Shown here one piece after another: positions 6,034 through 14,698 of a DNA stretch of 34,365 nt. The position numbers and the translations under genes were made by a program. The stretch lies in contig CAZSBF010000046.1 of assembly GCA_964605185.1 (NCBI GenBank), positions 1-34,365 of the forward strand, given 5' to 3'. The stretch comes from JACRIM01 sp964605185. GTDB lineage: Bacteria; Planctomycetota; Phycisphaerae; UBA1845; UTPLA1. Under the pieces are notes generated by a model. The model saw nothing but the letters and a program-made list of their open reading frames with translations. It did no database searches and was not told where the DNA came from. The stretch's first letter is position 1; each line of letters opens with the position of its first letter.

Positions 6034-8739
6034 GTGAATCGCGTATTCGCATCGGTCGTAGTGTTGGTTGCGCTTTGTGCCGGGTCGGTTTCGGCCCAGG
6101 ACGTGAAGGTCGAGAAGTACCAGCTCGACAACGGGATGATTGTGATCCTGCATGAGGATCACAGCCTGCCGGTGGCGTGCATCAATACATGGTTCTATGT
6201 CGGCTCGAAGGATGAGGCGCTGGGGCGAAGCGGGTTCGCGCACCTGTTTGAGCATTTGATGTTCATGGGTACGCGGCGCGTCGCGGGGAATTCGTTTGAC
6301 GTATTGATGGAGCGCGGCGGCGGGAACAACAACGCTTCCACGTCGCAGGATCGGACGAACTACTACTCCACGGGGCCGTCGAGCCTCTTGCCGACGCTCT
6401 TGTGGCTTGATGCGGACCGGCTGGAAGACCTCGGCAAGGAGATGACGCAGGAGAAGCTCGACAAGCAGCGCGACGTGGTGCGCAACGAGCGGCGACAGAC
6501 GAGTGAGATGCGGCCGTATGGCAAGGCGGATTTGAAGATCACGGAGTTGATGTACCCGCCGGGGCACCCGTATCACATTGAAGTGATCGGCACGCATGAA
6601 GACTTGCAGGCGGCGACGGTTCGCGACGTGAAGGATTTTTTCGCGTCGTATTACCTGCCGAACAATGCGTCGCTGGTGGTTGCAGGGGATTTCGATCCGA
6701 AGGAGATCAAGCCACTGATCGCCAAACTCTTTGGGACGCTGCCGCGCGGCCCGGAGCCGGTCAATCGGATGGCGGACCCGGTTTCGCTCAGCGATGTTCG
6801 CCGGGTGACGTACACCGACGCGGTGCAATTCGGCCGGACGACGATGGTGTATCACAGTCCGGCGGCGTTTTCGGATGGCGATGCGGACATGGACCTCGCG
6901 TCGGCAGTGCTGGCGACCGGAAAGTCGAGCAGGTTGTATGAGCGGCTGGTCTATCGGGACAAGATTGCGACGGACGTGTCGGTGAATCAGCAGTCGATGT
7001 ACCTGGGTTCACTTTTTCAAGTTGAAGTGACGGCCAAGCCGGGCGTGTCGCTCGATCAGATCGAGAAGACGACGGATGAGGTGCTGGCTGAGTTTGTCGA
7101 GAAGGGGCCGACCAAGGAGGAGTTGGAACGGCAGAAGACGCGAATTGAGTACATGTCGGTGGCAAGCCTTCAGTCGGTCCTGGCAAAGGCGGACTCGCTC
7201 AACCGGTATCAATTCTATTTCAACGAGCCGAACTCCTTCAAGCGCGACCTGGATCGGTATCGCAATGCGACGACGGAATCGGTGCAGGCGTGGTCGAAGA
7301 AAGTGCTGACGCCCAACGCAAGGCTCGTGATGCGGGTGTTGCCGGAAGAAAAAGATGCACCTTCGCCGCGCGACAAGCAGCCGGACCTGGTTGCGGAGAA
7401 GCCGTTTGCACCGACAGGCCCGGAGGTTTTCACCCTTTCCAATGGTCTTGAGGTTCGGCATTGGGAGCGGCGTGAGCTACCGCTGGTGAATCTGCTGATG
7501 CAACTTCCGGACGGCGCGGGAAGTGATGACGCAGCGAAGGCCGGGCTTTCGGTTCTTTCCGCCGGGATGATCGACGAGGGGGCGGGCAGTCGCGGTGCGC
7601 TGGAATTCTCCAATGAGTTAAATCTGCTTGGTGCGACGCTGATGACGGCGGTCGACCAAGAATCGGGGCGAATTGGGCTTTCCGTGCTGAAGCGGAACTT
7701 TGACGCGGCATTGGCGCTGTATGCCGATGCGGTCGCCCGACCGCGCATGGAAGAGAAGGAATGGGATCGGGTCAAGACGCTGCACTTGCAAGCGCTGAAG
7801 CAAGCGGAGGATCGGCCGACGCAGGTTGCGGCGCGCGTGGGCATGCGGACATTCTTCGGCGACGAGCACCCCTATGGGCGGCCGAGCGAAGGATCGATGG
7901 ACACGGTGAAGGGATTGGACCTGGCCGCGATCAAGGCTCGGTATCAGCAGATGTTCAACCCCAAGGGGAGCATTCTGTTTGTGGCGGGTGATCTGTCGGC
8001 GGCCGATGCGAAGGCTGCGCTGGAGAAGGCGCTGGGTTCCTGGAAGGGATCGGGGCAGGTTGTGAAGCGCGAGCGAAAAGATATGCCGGCACCGACGAGC
8101 CCGATGCGCGTCGTACTGGTGGACAAACCGCAATCGGTGCAGACCGTGATTCGATTCTATGCGCCAGCGGCGACGTATCGGTCGCCGGACCGGGTGAAGT
8201 TGGGTTGCCTGAATACGATTCTCGGCGGGAGCTTTACGAGCCGGTTGAATCAGAATCTTCGCGAGCAGCATGGGTACACCTATGGGGCGCGGTCGAGTTT
8301 CAATCTGCGCAGCGGCACCGGGTATTTCTCCGCGGGGGCTGACGTGCAGGCGGAATACACAGGGGCGGCGCTGCAGGAGTTCATGAAGGAGTTCGACAAG
8401 ATTCGCGGCGGCGACATTTCCGCGGAAGAGGCGGAGAAGGCTCGCAAGACGAATCGCGTCGATCTCGTTGAGGCGTTTCAGGGGCTCGGCGGATTGCTGG
8501 CCGTGGCGTCGGAGCGCGAACAGAACGGGATGCCGTTTTCATCGTTGGGGGATGATCTAACGTTGCTGGGCTCGATCAGCGAATCAGACTTGAACGCGCT
8601 GGCGCGGCCGGCGATTCCGCTCGAAAGCGCTGTGCTGGTGCTGGTTGGGGATAAGAAACTGATCGGGGAGCAGCTCAAGAATCTGCCGCTGCCCGCTCCG
8701 GTGGAGATGACCGTGACGGGGGATCGGATCGCGAAGTAA
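6034..8739 (+). CDS. Secreted M16-family zinc metallopeptidase, two-lobed
   Basis: This 901-residue exported protease is of the pitrilysin/insulinase M16 family. A signal peptide covers residues 1-21 (cleavage after SVSA). The inverted zinc motif HLFEH is at residues 70-74 (H70, E73, H74), and a distal Glu in VVRNERRQ (near 152) lies at the usual distance for the third zinc ligand. The chain has two similar halves, each an M16 plus M16_C pair: the N-terminal half is catalytic and the C-terminal half (from about residue 455) lacks the zinc motif. This is the usual layout of fused bacterial M16 proteins. It begins with GTG and a strong ribosome binding site. The PhzF-like gene follows after 32 bases, but a shared function is not evident. 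The periplasmic substrate, presumably peptides, cannot be read from the sequence. Confidence 0.93.
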   Translation: MNRVFASVVVLVALCAGSVSAQDVKVEKYQLDNGMIVILHEDHSLPVACINTWFYVGSKDEALGRSGFAHLFEHLMFMGTRRVAGNSFDVLMERGGGNNNASTSQDRTNYYSTGPSSLLPTLLWLDADRLEDLGKEMTQEKLDKQRDVVRNERRQTSEMRPYGKADLKITELMYPPGHPYHIEVIGTHEDLQAATVRDVKDFFASYYLPNNASLVVAGDFDPKEIKPLIAKLFGTLPRGPEPVNRMADPVSLSDVRRVTYTDAVQFGRTTMVYHSPAAFSDGDADMDLASAVLATGKSSRLYERLVYRDKIATDVSVNQQSMYLGSLFQVEVTAKPGVSLDQIEKTTDEVLAEFVEKGPTKEELERQKTRIEYMSVASLQSVLAKADSLNRYQFYFNEPNSFKRDLDRYRNATTESVQAWSKKVLTPNARLVMRVLPEEKDAPSPRDKQPDLVAEKPFAPTGPEVFTLSNGLEVRHWERRELPLVNLLMQLPDGAGSDDAAKAGLSVLSAGMIDEGAGSRGALEFSNELNLLGATLMTAVDQESGRIGLSVLKRNFDAALALYADAVARPRMEEKEWDRVKTLHLQALKQAEDRPTQVAARVGMRTFFGDEHPYGRPSEGSMDTVKGLDLAAIKARYQQMFNPKGSILFVAGDLSAADAKAALEKALGSWKGSGQVVKRERKDMPAPTSPMRVVLVDKPQSVQTVIRFYAPAATYRSPDRVKLGCLNTILGGSFTSRLNQNLREQHGYTYGARSSFNLRSGTGYFSAGADVQAEYTGAALQEFMKEFDKIRGGDISAEEAEKARKTNRVDLVEAFQGLGGLLAVASEREQNGMPFSSLGDDLTLLGSISESDLNALARPAIPLESAVLVLVGDKKLIGEQLKNLPLPAPVEMTVTGDRIAK

Positions 8740-8771
8740 ATGATGTTGAAGGCGGCTGACCAAGGACACGA

Positions 8772-9707
8772 ATGAACAATCCTGAACGAGAATTTCGGCT
8801 GGTGGATGCCTTTGCGTTGTCGGCGGGCGGCGGCAACGTGGCGGGTGTGATTCTGAACGCCGACGGGCTGACTGACCGGCAGATGCAACTTATCGCGCGG
8901 GAGTTCGCGGCACCGGAAACGACGTTCATCCTGACGCCGACCACCAAGGATGCAGCCGTGCGGTTTCGGTGGTTCACGCCGGGGGTCGAGGTGGATTTCT
9001 GCGGGCACGCAACACTGGGCGGCGTGCATGCGTTGCTGGAGACGGGGCGATTCTCCCGCGAATTGACTGAGCCGGGGACGATGCTGCCGATCGAGACGCG
9101 ATCGGGGATTTTGAACGTACGCACCGAGGCACACACCGACGCGTCGAAGCCGCCGACGATCTGGCTGGACATGCCGCACTGCGAGCCGAAGAGTCGAAGC
9201 GTGATCCTGCCGCCGCTGCTCGATCGGCTGGGGCTTTCGATGGATCAACTCGACCCGCGATTGCCGGCGATTCGGACGCACGATGACGACGTGATCTTTG
9301 CGGTGAAGGAGTTGCCGGCGTTGCTGTCGCTGGCGCCGCCGATGAGCGAGTTGGCGCGATATTGCAAGCATGATGGGCTGCGCGGCGTATTCGTGACGAC
9401 GACGAATGTACTCTCGCAGACGACGGTGACGCAGTCGCGGTTCTTTGCGCCGGCGGCGGGGATTGATGAGGATCCGGTGACAGGGTCGGCGCATGGCCCG
9501 CTGGGGCTGCACCTCGTCGAATGCGGCGTGGTGGCGATCTCATCGGGACGGGCGGACTTTTATTGTGCACAGGGAAATGCAGCCCGCGCGGGGATGGTGC
9601 GCGTGGTGGTGACGCAATCGTCATCGGGGACGCGCGATGTTCGAATTGGGGGGGCGTGCGTGACGACGGCGGCGGGGATATTGCGGGCAGAGTTTCCAAG
9701 GGGTTAA
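8772..9707 (+). CDS. PhzF-family isomerase/epimerase
   Basis: This 311-residue cytoplasmic protein has the diaminopimelate-epimerase-like fold of the PhzF family. Family landmarks are present: the general acid/base Glu in FAAPETTF (near residue 49), FTPGVEVDFCGHATLGG (near 69-84) with the conserved CGHAT, and a C-terminal DEDPVTGSAHGPLG block. In characterised PhzF the corresponding Glu, His and Asp residues catalyse a hydrogen shift. No phenazine genes are nearby, so the substrate is unknown and the name phzF would over-interpret it. An AAGGA sequence 5 bases before the ATG supports the start. The C-terminal 20 or so residues are rich in Gly, Ala and Thr. Confidence 0.9.
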   Translation: MNNPEREFRLVDAFALSAGGGNVAGVILNADGLTDRQMQLIAREFAAPETTFILTPTTKDAAVRFRWFTPGVEVDFCGHATLGGVHALLETGRFSRELTEPGTMLPIETRSGILNVRTEAHTDASKPPTIWLDMPHCEPKSRSVILPPLLDRLGLSMDQLDPRLPAIRTHDDDVIFAVKELPALLSLAPPMSELARYCKHDGLRGVFVTTTNVLSQTTVTQSRFFAPAAGIDEDPVTGSAHGPLGLHLVECGVVAISSGRADFYCAQGNAARAGMVRVVVTQSSSGTRDVRIGGACVTTAAGILRAEFPRG

Positions 9708-9809
9708 TCGAGCGCAGGATTCGCCGAATCGTCCGGTATCCACCTCCAAAGTGTCTATTGGAGCCGGGATATCCCTCGCCAGCGGCGCGACTTCGTGCCA
9801 TAGTTTGTC

Positions 9810-11339
9810 GTGGTGATTCTCGCGGAGCTTCCATCCAAGTTTTCGACGTTCGACTGGCTTGTCGTCGCGGGCTATCTCGTCGGGACGACGCTGATCGGGG
9901 CGAAGCTGGCGGGCAAGCAGGCGACGATTCGCGATTTCTTTCTTGGCGGGCGCAAGCTGCCGTGGTGGGCGATCAGCGGGTCGATCATCGCGACGGAGAT
10001 TTCGGCGGCGACGATTGTCGGCGTACCGACGATCAGCTACGCCGTCGGCGGGAATCTGACCTATCTGCAACTGGCATTGGGGAGCATTCTCGCTCGCTGG
10101 ATCGTCGCGAAGTACTTTGTGCGTCGTTTCTATGAGCACGAGATTTACAGCCCGTATGACTACGCCGGGGCACGGCTCGGCCCGCGGGTGAAACACACGA
10201 CGACGGGGCTTTTCTTTCTTGGGGCGGTGCTGGGTCAGGGGGCGCGGCTCTTTATTACGGCGTCGGTGCTCGGCGTGGTGGCGGGACTGGACCCAATCCC
10301 GGCGATCTGGCTGATGGGAGCCTTTGCGATCGGGTGGACGCTTCTCGGGGGAATGACGACCGTCATCTGGACGGATGTGATCCAGTTCGGCGTAATAATT
10401 GTTGGTGCCGTCCTCGCGTTGATTGCATCCATCGCGGCGGTACCGGGCGGCGCTTCGGAGGTAATTCGCGTCACACAGGAGGTCGGGAAGTTTCAACTCT
10501 TCGATTTCTCCATGGACCCCTCGCGCGAATACACTTTTTGGTGCGGCATCCTTGCATTGCCGTTTCTGAATCTCGCCGCTTTCGGGACGGATCAAGTCAT
10601 GGCGCAACGGATCTTCTGCTGCCGGTCGGAAGACGATGCGCGCAAAGCGATCCTATGGAGCAACGTGAGTCTCTTTATCCCCGTGCTGATGCTCGGCGTG
10701 GGCATCGCGCTGTATGCCTACTTTCAACAGCGGCCGTTGACCGCAGACGAGGCGGCGCAACTGGCGACGGACAAGCAGCGGCTGTTTCCACTCTTCATCC
10801 TTCGTGAATTGCCGGTCGGTGTGCGGGGCATCATCGTGGCGGCGATCTTCGCGGCGTCGATTTCGACGCTGGAGGGGGCCTTGGCGGCGTTGTCGCAGGC
10901 GACGATGAGCTTCTTCCTGAAGCAATCGGACCTCACATCCGGCGAAAGCTCCCATCGCGCGAATCGGGCGGTGGTGTGGTCGAAGGTCCTGGTCGTGGTA
11001 TGGGGAGGTTTGCTTTGTTTGATGGCAATGGGGTGCATCGAACTGAGCAAGCAATACAACAATGTCATCGACCTGGCGTTGTCGCTGGCGCGGTATACCT
11101 ATGGACCGCTACTCGGTGTATTCCTGCTTGCGTTTCTTCCTCAGAGGCGGGATGACCGTGGACTCTTCTGGGGGGTTGGGGCGTCCATCGCGGTGGTATT
11201 GGCGTTGACGTGGTATCCCGTGTCGGGAGGAAAGCCGCCCGCCCTGACGCCATTCTGGCATTACCCCATTGCAACGGGGGTTACGTTCGTGGTGGGGTAT
11301 CTGCTGGGGCGGCCGGTCGGTTCGCGGAAAAATCCATAG
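9810..11339 (+). CDS. Sodium:solute symporter (SSF) family transporter
   Basis: This 509-residue inner-membrane transporter has about 13 hydrophobic segments. It matches the SSF (SLC5-like) family: TFDWLVVAGYLVGTTLIG near the N-terminus, DFFLGGRKLPWWAISGS (about residues 42-60), SAATIVGVPTISYAVGG in the second helix, and a conserved block near AAIFAASISTLEGALAALSQ (about 345-365) that contributes to the sodium site in this family. Substrate choice (sugar, acid or amino acid) cannot be read. The GTG at 9810 was chosen because it gives the usual short N-terminus; no strong ribosome binding site is visible, so the start is uncertain by a few codons. A likely intrinsic terminator follows at 11375. 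Confidence 0.9.
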   Translation: MVILAELPSKFSTFDWLVVAGYLVGTTLIGAKLAGKQATIRDFFLGGRKLPWWAISGSIIATEISAATIVGVPTISYAVGGNLTYLQLALGSILARWIVAKYFVRRFYEHEIYSPYDYAGARLGPRVKHTTTGLFFLGAVLGQGARLFITASVLGVVAGLDPIPAIWLMGAFAIGWTLLGGMTTVIWTDVIQFGVIIVGAVLALIASIAAVPGGASEVIRVTQEVGKFQLFDFSMDPSREYTFWCGILALPFLNLAAFGTDQVMAQRIFCCRSEDDARKAILWSNVSLFIPVLMLGVGIALYAYFQQRPLTADEAAQLATDKQRLFPLFILRELPVGVRGIIVAAIFAASISTLEGALAALSQATMSFFLKQSDLTSGESSHRANRAVVWSKVLVVVWGGLLCLMAMGCIELSKQYNNVIDLALSLARYTYGPLLGVFLLAFLPQRRDDRGLFWGVGASIAVVLALTWYPVSGGKPPALTPFWHYPIATGVTFVVGYLLGRPVGSRKNP

Positions 11340-11374
11340 CACGCGCGGACCCAGCCGCACCTGCGTGGAATCCG

Positions 11375-11398
11375 AAACCGGTTCCATCGCGGTTTTTT
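11375..11398 (+). terminator. Probable intrinsic terminator after the symporter gene
   Basis: A 6-bp stem (11375-11380 aaaccg with 11390-11395 cggttt) and a 9-base loop run into a T-tract, with six T in a row at 11393-11398. It sits 36 bases after the symporter stop and before the cbb3 operon leader. The stem is short, so strength is uncertain. Confidence 0.5.
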
Positions 11399-11399
11399 C

Positions 11400-11427
11400 T
11401 TGACGATCCGCGTTGTCCACATACAGT
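11400..11427 (+). promoter_or_regulatory. Weak sigma70-type promoter candidate for the cbb3 operon
   Basis: A TTGACG at 11400-11405, a 16-base spacer and TACAGT at 11422-11427 make a moderate -35/-10 pair directly after the terminator. Transcripts would begin near the left arm of the inverted repeat at 11430. Confidence 0.3.
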
Positions 11428-11429
11428 CG

Positions 11430-11492
11430 ATGCAAATCGCGTGCCCAGCACATTTCTCAGCCCACTTCACTGATCTAGCACGCGAATTGCAT
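11430..11492. repeat. Long inverted repeat upstream of the cbb3 operon
   Basis: Bases 11430-11444 (atgcaaatcgcgtgc) and the reverse complement of 11478-11492 match at 14 of 15 positions, with the one mismatch at 11436/11486. The arms are separated by 33 bases. They could form a long hairpin in the mRNA leader or two half-sites for a regulator. A further pair, 11444-11451 (cccagcac) with 11511-11518 (gtgctggg), interleaves with the first in pseudoknot order. Confidence 0.6.
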
Positions 11493-11554
11493 AGACCCTG
11501 CCCATTCGAGGTGCTGGGTGTACCCGGCGCCAGCGGGGTGTGGTGAGAGACATC

Positions 11555-12175
11555 ATGGATCGCAATGCAAAACTGCGGGAGTTGGACCAGTTGCGTGCCC
11601 AGGTGGCGGCGGTCGAGGCCGAACTGGTCAGCGACATCAACCCCAACGCGTGGGTTCCGACGACGTATTACACGACGTATCACATCCTCGCGGGCATGAT
11701 CCTGGGCCTGGCCGGGGCGGTGACCAGTCTGCTCTTCAATATTGTCGGCGCGGCGATGGTGGGGAAGCACCCGCTGGAGCTGATTCGCGTGTACTTGACG
11801 TTCCCGCTTGGCGAGAAGGCGCTGACCATGGACAGCGGCTTCGCCCTCGCGGCGGGATGCTGCCTGTATCTGGGCACGGGCATGATCGGCGGCGTGCCGT
11901 TTCATCTGATTCTGAGCCGCTATTTCGGGGCATCCTCGTTTACGGTGCGATTCTGTATTGCATCGATACTCGGCGTCGGCGTGTGGCTGATTAACTTCTA
12001 CGGCATCATCGCGTGGTTGCAGCCGACGCTGATCGGCGGGAACTGGATCGTGGAGAAGGTGCCGCTGTATGTCGCGTTGTCCACGCATCTTGTATTCGGG
12101 TGGACGATGCTGGCCGTGGACCAGTGGGGGAAATTCGCACCGCCTCCGGTGGCGCGACAGGAGGCGCGGGCGTGA
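11555..12175 (+). CDS. Four-TM membrane protein, first gene of the cbb3 operon
   Basis: This 206-residue protein has a short charged coiled-coil-like N-terminus (about residues 1-28, Leu/Glu/Arg/Gln pattern). About four to five hydrophobic segments follow (near 45-70, 95-125, 130-155 and 175-195). I do not recognise a named family. It shares a transcription unit with the oxidase genes, and its stop overlaps the GTG start of the diheme cytochrome by 4 bases, so a role in oxidase assembly, electron input or anchoring the lipoprotein is likely but inferred. The ATG at 11555 was preferred over two in-frame GTG codons at 11540 and 11543, because GGTGAGAG just before it can serve as a ribosome binding site. 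There is no heme motif and no CXXC. Confidence 0.7.
   Translation: MDRNAKLRELDQLRAQVAAVEAELVSDINPNAWVPTTYYTTYHILAGMILGLAGAVTSLLFNIVGAAMVGKHPLELIRVYLTFPLGEKALTMDSGFALAAGCCLYLGTGMIGGVPFHLILSRYFGASSFTVRFCIASILGVGVWLINFYGIIAWLQPTLIGGNWIVEKVPLYVALSTHLVFGWTMLAVDQWGKFAPPPVARQEARA
12159..12164 (+). promoter_or_regulatory. Ribosome binding site deciding the cytochrome c start
   Basis: A perfect AGGAGG lies 7 bases before the GTG at 12172, inside the end of the preceding gene. It fixes a GTG start and produces a protein beginning with a lipoprotein signal. A longer frame upstream to 12013 is a shadow of the preceding gene. Confidence 0.8.
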
Positions 12176-13197
12176 AGCGTTGCAGCATACTGATCGGGGT
12201 GGTTCTGATTGCGTTGCCGATGATGCCGGCGTGCGATGATTCGTCGCGGCCGGATGTCGATATGTCGAAGCGGTCGCACTTCGGCTTCCAGACGAGCATT
12301 TCGACATCGCTGATGGAAGAGGGCAAGGTGGCGTATGCGAATTATTGCGTGGGCTGCCATGGTGTGAACGGTGACGGGGTCGGCGAGGCTTCGCTGTTTC
12401 TCAATCCGAAGCCGCGGAATTTTGTCATCGGGAACTTCAAGTTCAGCTCGACGAGGTCGGGGCAGTTGCCGACGGATGAGGATTTGCGGCGAACGATCAA
12501 GCGCGGTCTCCGCGGAAGTGCGATGCCGTCGTTCAAGCTGCTGCCCGACCGGACGGTGGACAGCCTCGTCGGCTACATCAAGACGTTTTCGCCAAAATGG
12601 ACGGAAAACGATCCGCCGGTGCCGATCCCGCTGGTGGATGATCCGTATCGCAAGATGGCGGACAAATCCGAGGCGATCAAGCGCGGCGAGGCGGTGTATC
12701 ACGGCTATGCGAATTGCTGGTCGTGCCATCCGGCGTATGTGGATGCGAAGAAGCTGAATGAGTACATCGTGACGTTCGGTGGTCAGTCGCGCGAGACATT
12801 CCGGCCCGACATGGATCAGTCGGTGGGCAAGGAGAACGTCGAGGACGAACTTTTGTATCCGCCGGACTTCTTGCGCGATTATGTACGCGGCGGGATGACG
12901 GCGGACGACATTTATCGATCGGTGGCAGCCGGAATTACGGGCACGGCGATGCCGACGTGGGTCGATTCGATCGACGTGCCGGGCAAGAATGCCGGGGATC
13001 CGCCCCTCGTCTCAAGGGCGGATCTCTGGGCCATGTCGTATTACGTGCAGAGCCTGATCCTCCAACGGCCACCGCTTATGGAGGATGGCAAGGTTCAGAT
13101 TCGCAATCGACCGCGACCCATTTATTTGCACGGACCGCCGCCGAAGAAGGTGGAACAGCCGGCGACGAGTCAGCCGGGGCAGAGTTTTGACTTTTGA
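12172..13197 (+). CDS. Diheme cytochrome c lipoprotein, likely replacing the heme part of CcoP
   Basis: This 341-residue exported protein begins with a 20-residue hydrophobic signal ending in MPAC at Cys21, a plausible but imperfect lipobox, so it is probably lipid-anchored on the periplasmic side. Two class I cytochrome c domains are seen. The first has CVGCH at residues 59-63 with axial Met in SAMPSF (near 118). The second has CWSCH at 182-186 with axial Met in TAMPTW (near 260). The C-terminus is proline-rich and low in order. A normal CcoP is a membrane-anchored diheme protein. No such gene is present here, and this lipoprotein sits directly before ccoN, so it is the natural electron donor to CcoO or the oxidase core. 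It starts with GTG overlapping the preceding stop and has a strong AGGAGG. Confidence 0.88.
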   Translation: MKRCSILIGVVLIALPMMPACDDSSRPDVDMSKRSHFGFQTSISTSLMEEGKVAYANYCVGCHGVNGDGVGEASLFLNPKPRNFVIGNFKFSSTRSGQLPTDEDLRRTIKRGLRGSAMPSFKLLPDRTVDSLVGYIKTFSPKWTENDPPVPIPLVDDPYRKMADKSEAIKRGEAVYHGYANCWSCHPAYVDAKKLNEYIVTFGGQSRETFRPDMDQSVGKENVEDELLYPPDFLRDYVRGGMTADDIYRSVAAGITGTAMPTWVDSIDVPGKNAGDPPLVSRADLWAMSYYVQSLILQRPPLMEDGKVQIRNRPRPIYLHGPPPKKVEQPATSQPGQSFDF

Positions 13198-13225
13198 TTG
13201 CTAGGCAACCGCGTTGTCGCGGGGC

Positions 13226-13230
13226 AAGGA
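13226..13230 (+). promoter_or_regulatory. Ribosome binding site for ccoN
   Basis: AAGGA at 13226-13230 sits 7 bases before the ATG at 13238. It makes that ATG the likely start rather than an in-frame TTG at 13214. Confidence 0.65.
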
Positions 13231-13237
13231 ATACGTT

Positions 13238-14677
13238 ATGACGGCATTGAATGTGTCCATGAGTCCGCCGGCGTCATCGGCTGTACGGCCGGTGGATGGG
13301 TTGGTGGATCGGAAGCTGGCGTTGTGGCACCTTGTTGCGTCGCTGGTCTTTCTCGGCGTCGCACTGTTGGCGGGGTTTTCTTTCTCGCTGCAGTTCCTGC
13401 AGAAGTACCCGTTCCCCGGTGTTGAACTGCTCTCACCGGGGCGGTGGCGATTGGTTCACACCAATGGCGTCGCGTATGGGTTTATTGCGAACGCGTTTCT
13501 TGGTTGTCTGTATTGGGCCGTGCCGCGCATGACCGGTCAGCCGGTGTACAGCCGGGCGCTCTCGTGGTTCATCTTCTGGGCGTGGCAGGCGATTGTCGGT
13601 GCGACGGCGGTGGGCCTGATTCTCGGGCACGCGCAGGCGCTGGAGTGGGGTGAGACGCCGACGTACGTCGATCCGGTCGCGTTCCTGGGATTGATCCTCG
13701 TGGCGATTAATTTTCTCACACCGATCTTCCGGGCGAAGGGGCCGATGTATGTCACGCTGTGGTATTTCATCGCCGCGTTTGTCTGGACGCCGCTTGTTTA
13801 TGCGATGGGCAATTTCCTCGCTCAGTATCTGGTCGGCGGTGCGGCAGGCGGGGCGATCGGCGGCTTGTTTATTCACGATCTTGTCGGTCTGTTCGTGACG
13901 CCGCTGGGTTGGGGGTTGATGTACTACTTCGTGCCGATCATTCTGAAGAAACCGATGTGGAGCCACGGGCTTTCGCTGGTCGGCTTCTGGGGGTTGGCGT
14001 TTTTCTATCCGCTGACGGGTATTCACCACTTCCTGTACAGCCCGATTCCGCTGTTCCTGCAACATGGCGCGGTGATCACGACCATTGCGATTGAATTCGT
14101 GGTGACGACGGTGATCATCAACTTCTTCGGAACGCTGGCCGGTCGCGGCGACGCACTGCGGACAAGCCTGCCGATTCGATGGTTCTACACGGGCATGGTC
14201 TTTTATTTCACGACGTGCCTGCAATGCTCGTTTCAAACCACGCTGACTTTCCAGCGGCTCATCCATTTTACGGATTGGGTCGTGGGGCACGCTCACCTGG
14301 TGATGTTCGGCGTGTTCGGCTTCTGGCTGCTCGGGAGCATTCTGTATCTGTTCCCCCGGCTCATCGGGGCGAAGGCCTATTACAGCGACGCGCTCAACAG
14401 TTGGCATTATTGGCTGAGCGCGCTGGGCACGTTGATCATGTTCACGGATCTGCTCGTCGCGGGCGTTGTGCAGGGCAATCTGTGGCGCAACCTTGCCCCA
14501 TGGGAAGAGTCGCTGATCGCGTCAATGCCTTTTTGGCTGATCCGCAGCGTGAGCGGGACGATGATCATCGTCGGCAATTTCATGTTCTTCTGGAATCTGT
14601 ACAAGACGTGGCAGATGACGGTCGCGAGCCGTCAGATGCAACCGGTTGCCCCGGGTACGTCGCCGGTGCCGGCGTGA
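13238..14677 (+). CDS. ccoN: cbb3-type cytochrome c oxidase subunit I (CcoN)
   Basis: This 479-residue catalytic heme-copper subunit reduces oxygen to water in the inner membrane and pumps protons. About 12 membrane segments are seen, the usual number. All key residues of the C-family can be placed: heme b ligand H74 (RLVHTN), CuB ligand H213 (FIHDLVG), the cross-linked catalytic Tyr257 five residues before the CuB pair H263-H264 (FFYPLTGIHH), and the heme ligands H351 and H353 (GHAHLVM). The Tyr position in helix VII is diagnostic of cbb3 rather than aa3 oxidases. The operon context with CcoO and CcoI agrees. The start is fixed by AAGGA. The gap to the preceding cytochrome gene is 40 bases, the largest in the operon. 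Confidence 0.96.
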   Translation: MTALNVSMSPPASSAVRPVDGLVDRKLALWHLVASLVFLGVALLAGFSFSLQFLQKYPFPGVELLSPGRWRLVHTNGVAYGFIANAFLGCLYWAVPRMTGQPVYSRALSWFIFWAWQAIVGATAVGLILGHAQALEWGETPTYVDPVAFLGLILVAINFLTPIFRAKGPMYVTLWYFIAAFVWTPLVYAMGNFLAQYLVGGAAGGAIGGLFIHDLVGLFVTPLGWGLMYYFVPIILKKPMWSHGLSLVGFWGLAFFYPLTGIHHFLYSPIPLFLQHGAVITTIAIEFVVTTVIINFFGTLAGRGDALRTSLPIRWFYTGMVFYFTTCLQCSFQTTLTFQRLIHFTDWVVGHAHLVMFGVFGFWLLGSILYLFPRLIGAKAYYSDALNSWHYWLSALGTLIMFTDLLVAGVVQGNLWRNLAPWEESLIASMPFWLIRSVSGTMIIVGNFMFFWNLYKTWQMTVASRQMQPVAPGTSPVPA

Positions 14678-14698
14678 CGGCGAGGAGAGATTGGACGC

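Larger units (their letters stand above)
11340..11554 (+). other. Leader region of the cbb3 operon
   Basis: This 215-base gap holds a likely terminator (11375-11398), a weak promoter candidate (11400-11427), a long inverted repeat (11430-11492) and a second 8-base inverted repeat interleaved with it (11444-11451 and 11511-11518). No FNR-type TTGAT-N4-ATCAA site was found. No gene is seen. Confidence 0.55.

Noticed and set aside
6013..9834. Several Arg/His/Pro-rich minus-strand frames over the M16 and PhzF genes
   Set aside because: Typical shadow composition in GC-rich DNA; the plus-strand genes carry the zinc and CGHAT motifs.
11400..11430. FNR/ANR-type site for oxygen control of the cbb3 operon
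   Set aside because: TTGACGATCC does not contain the second half-site of the FNR consensus at the right distance.
12013..12171. Upstream extension of the diheme cytochrome frame
   Set aside because: It overlaps the four-TM gene in another frame; AGGAGG at 12159 and the lipoprotein signal fix the start at the GTG at 12172.
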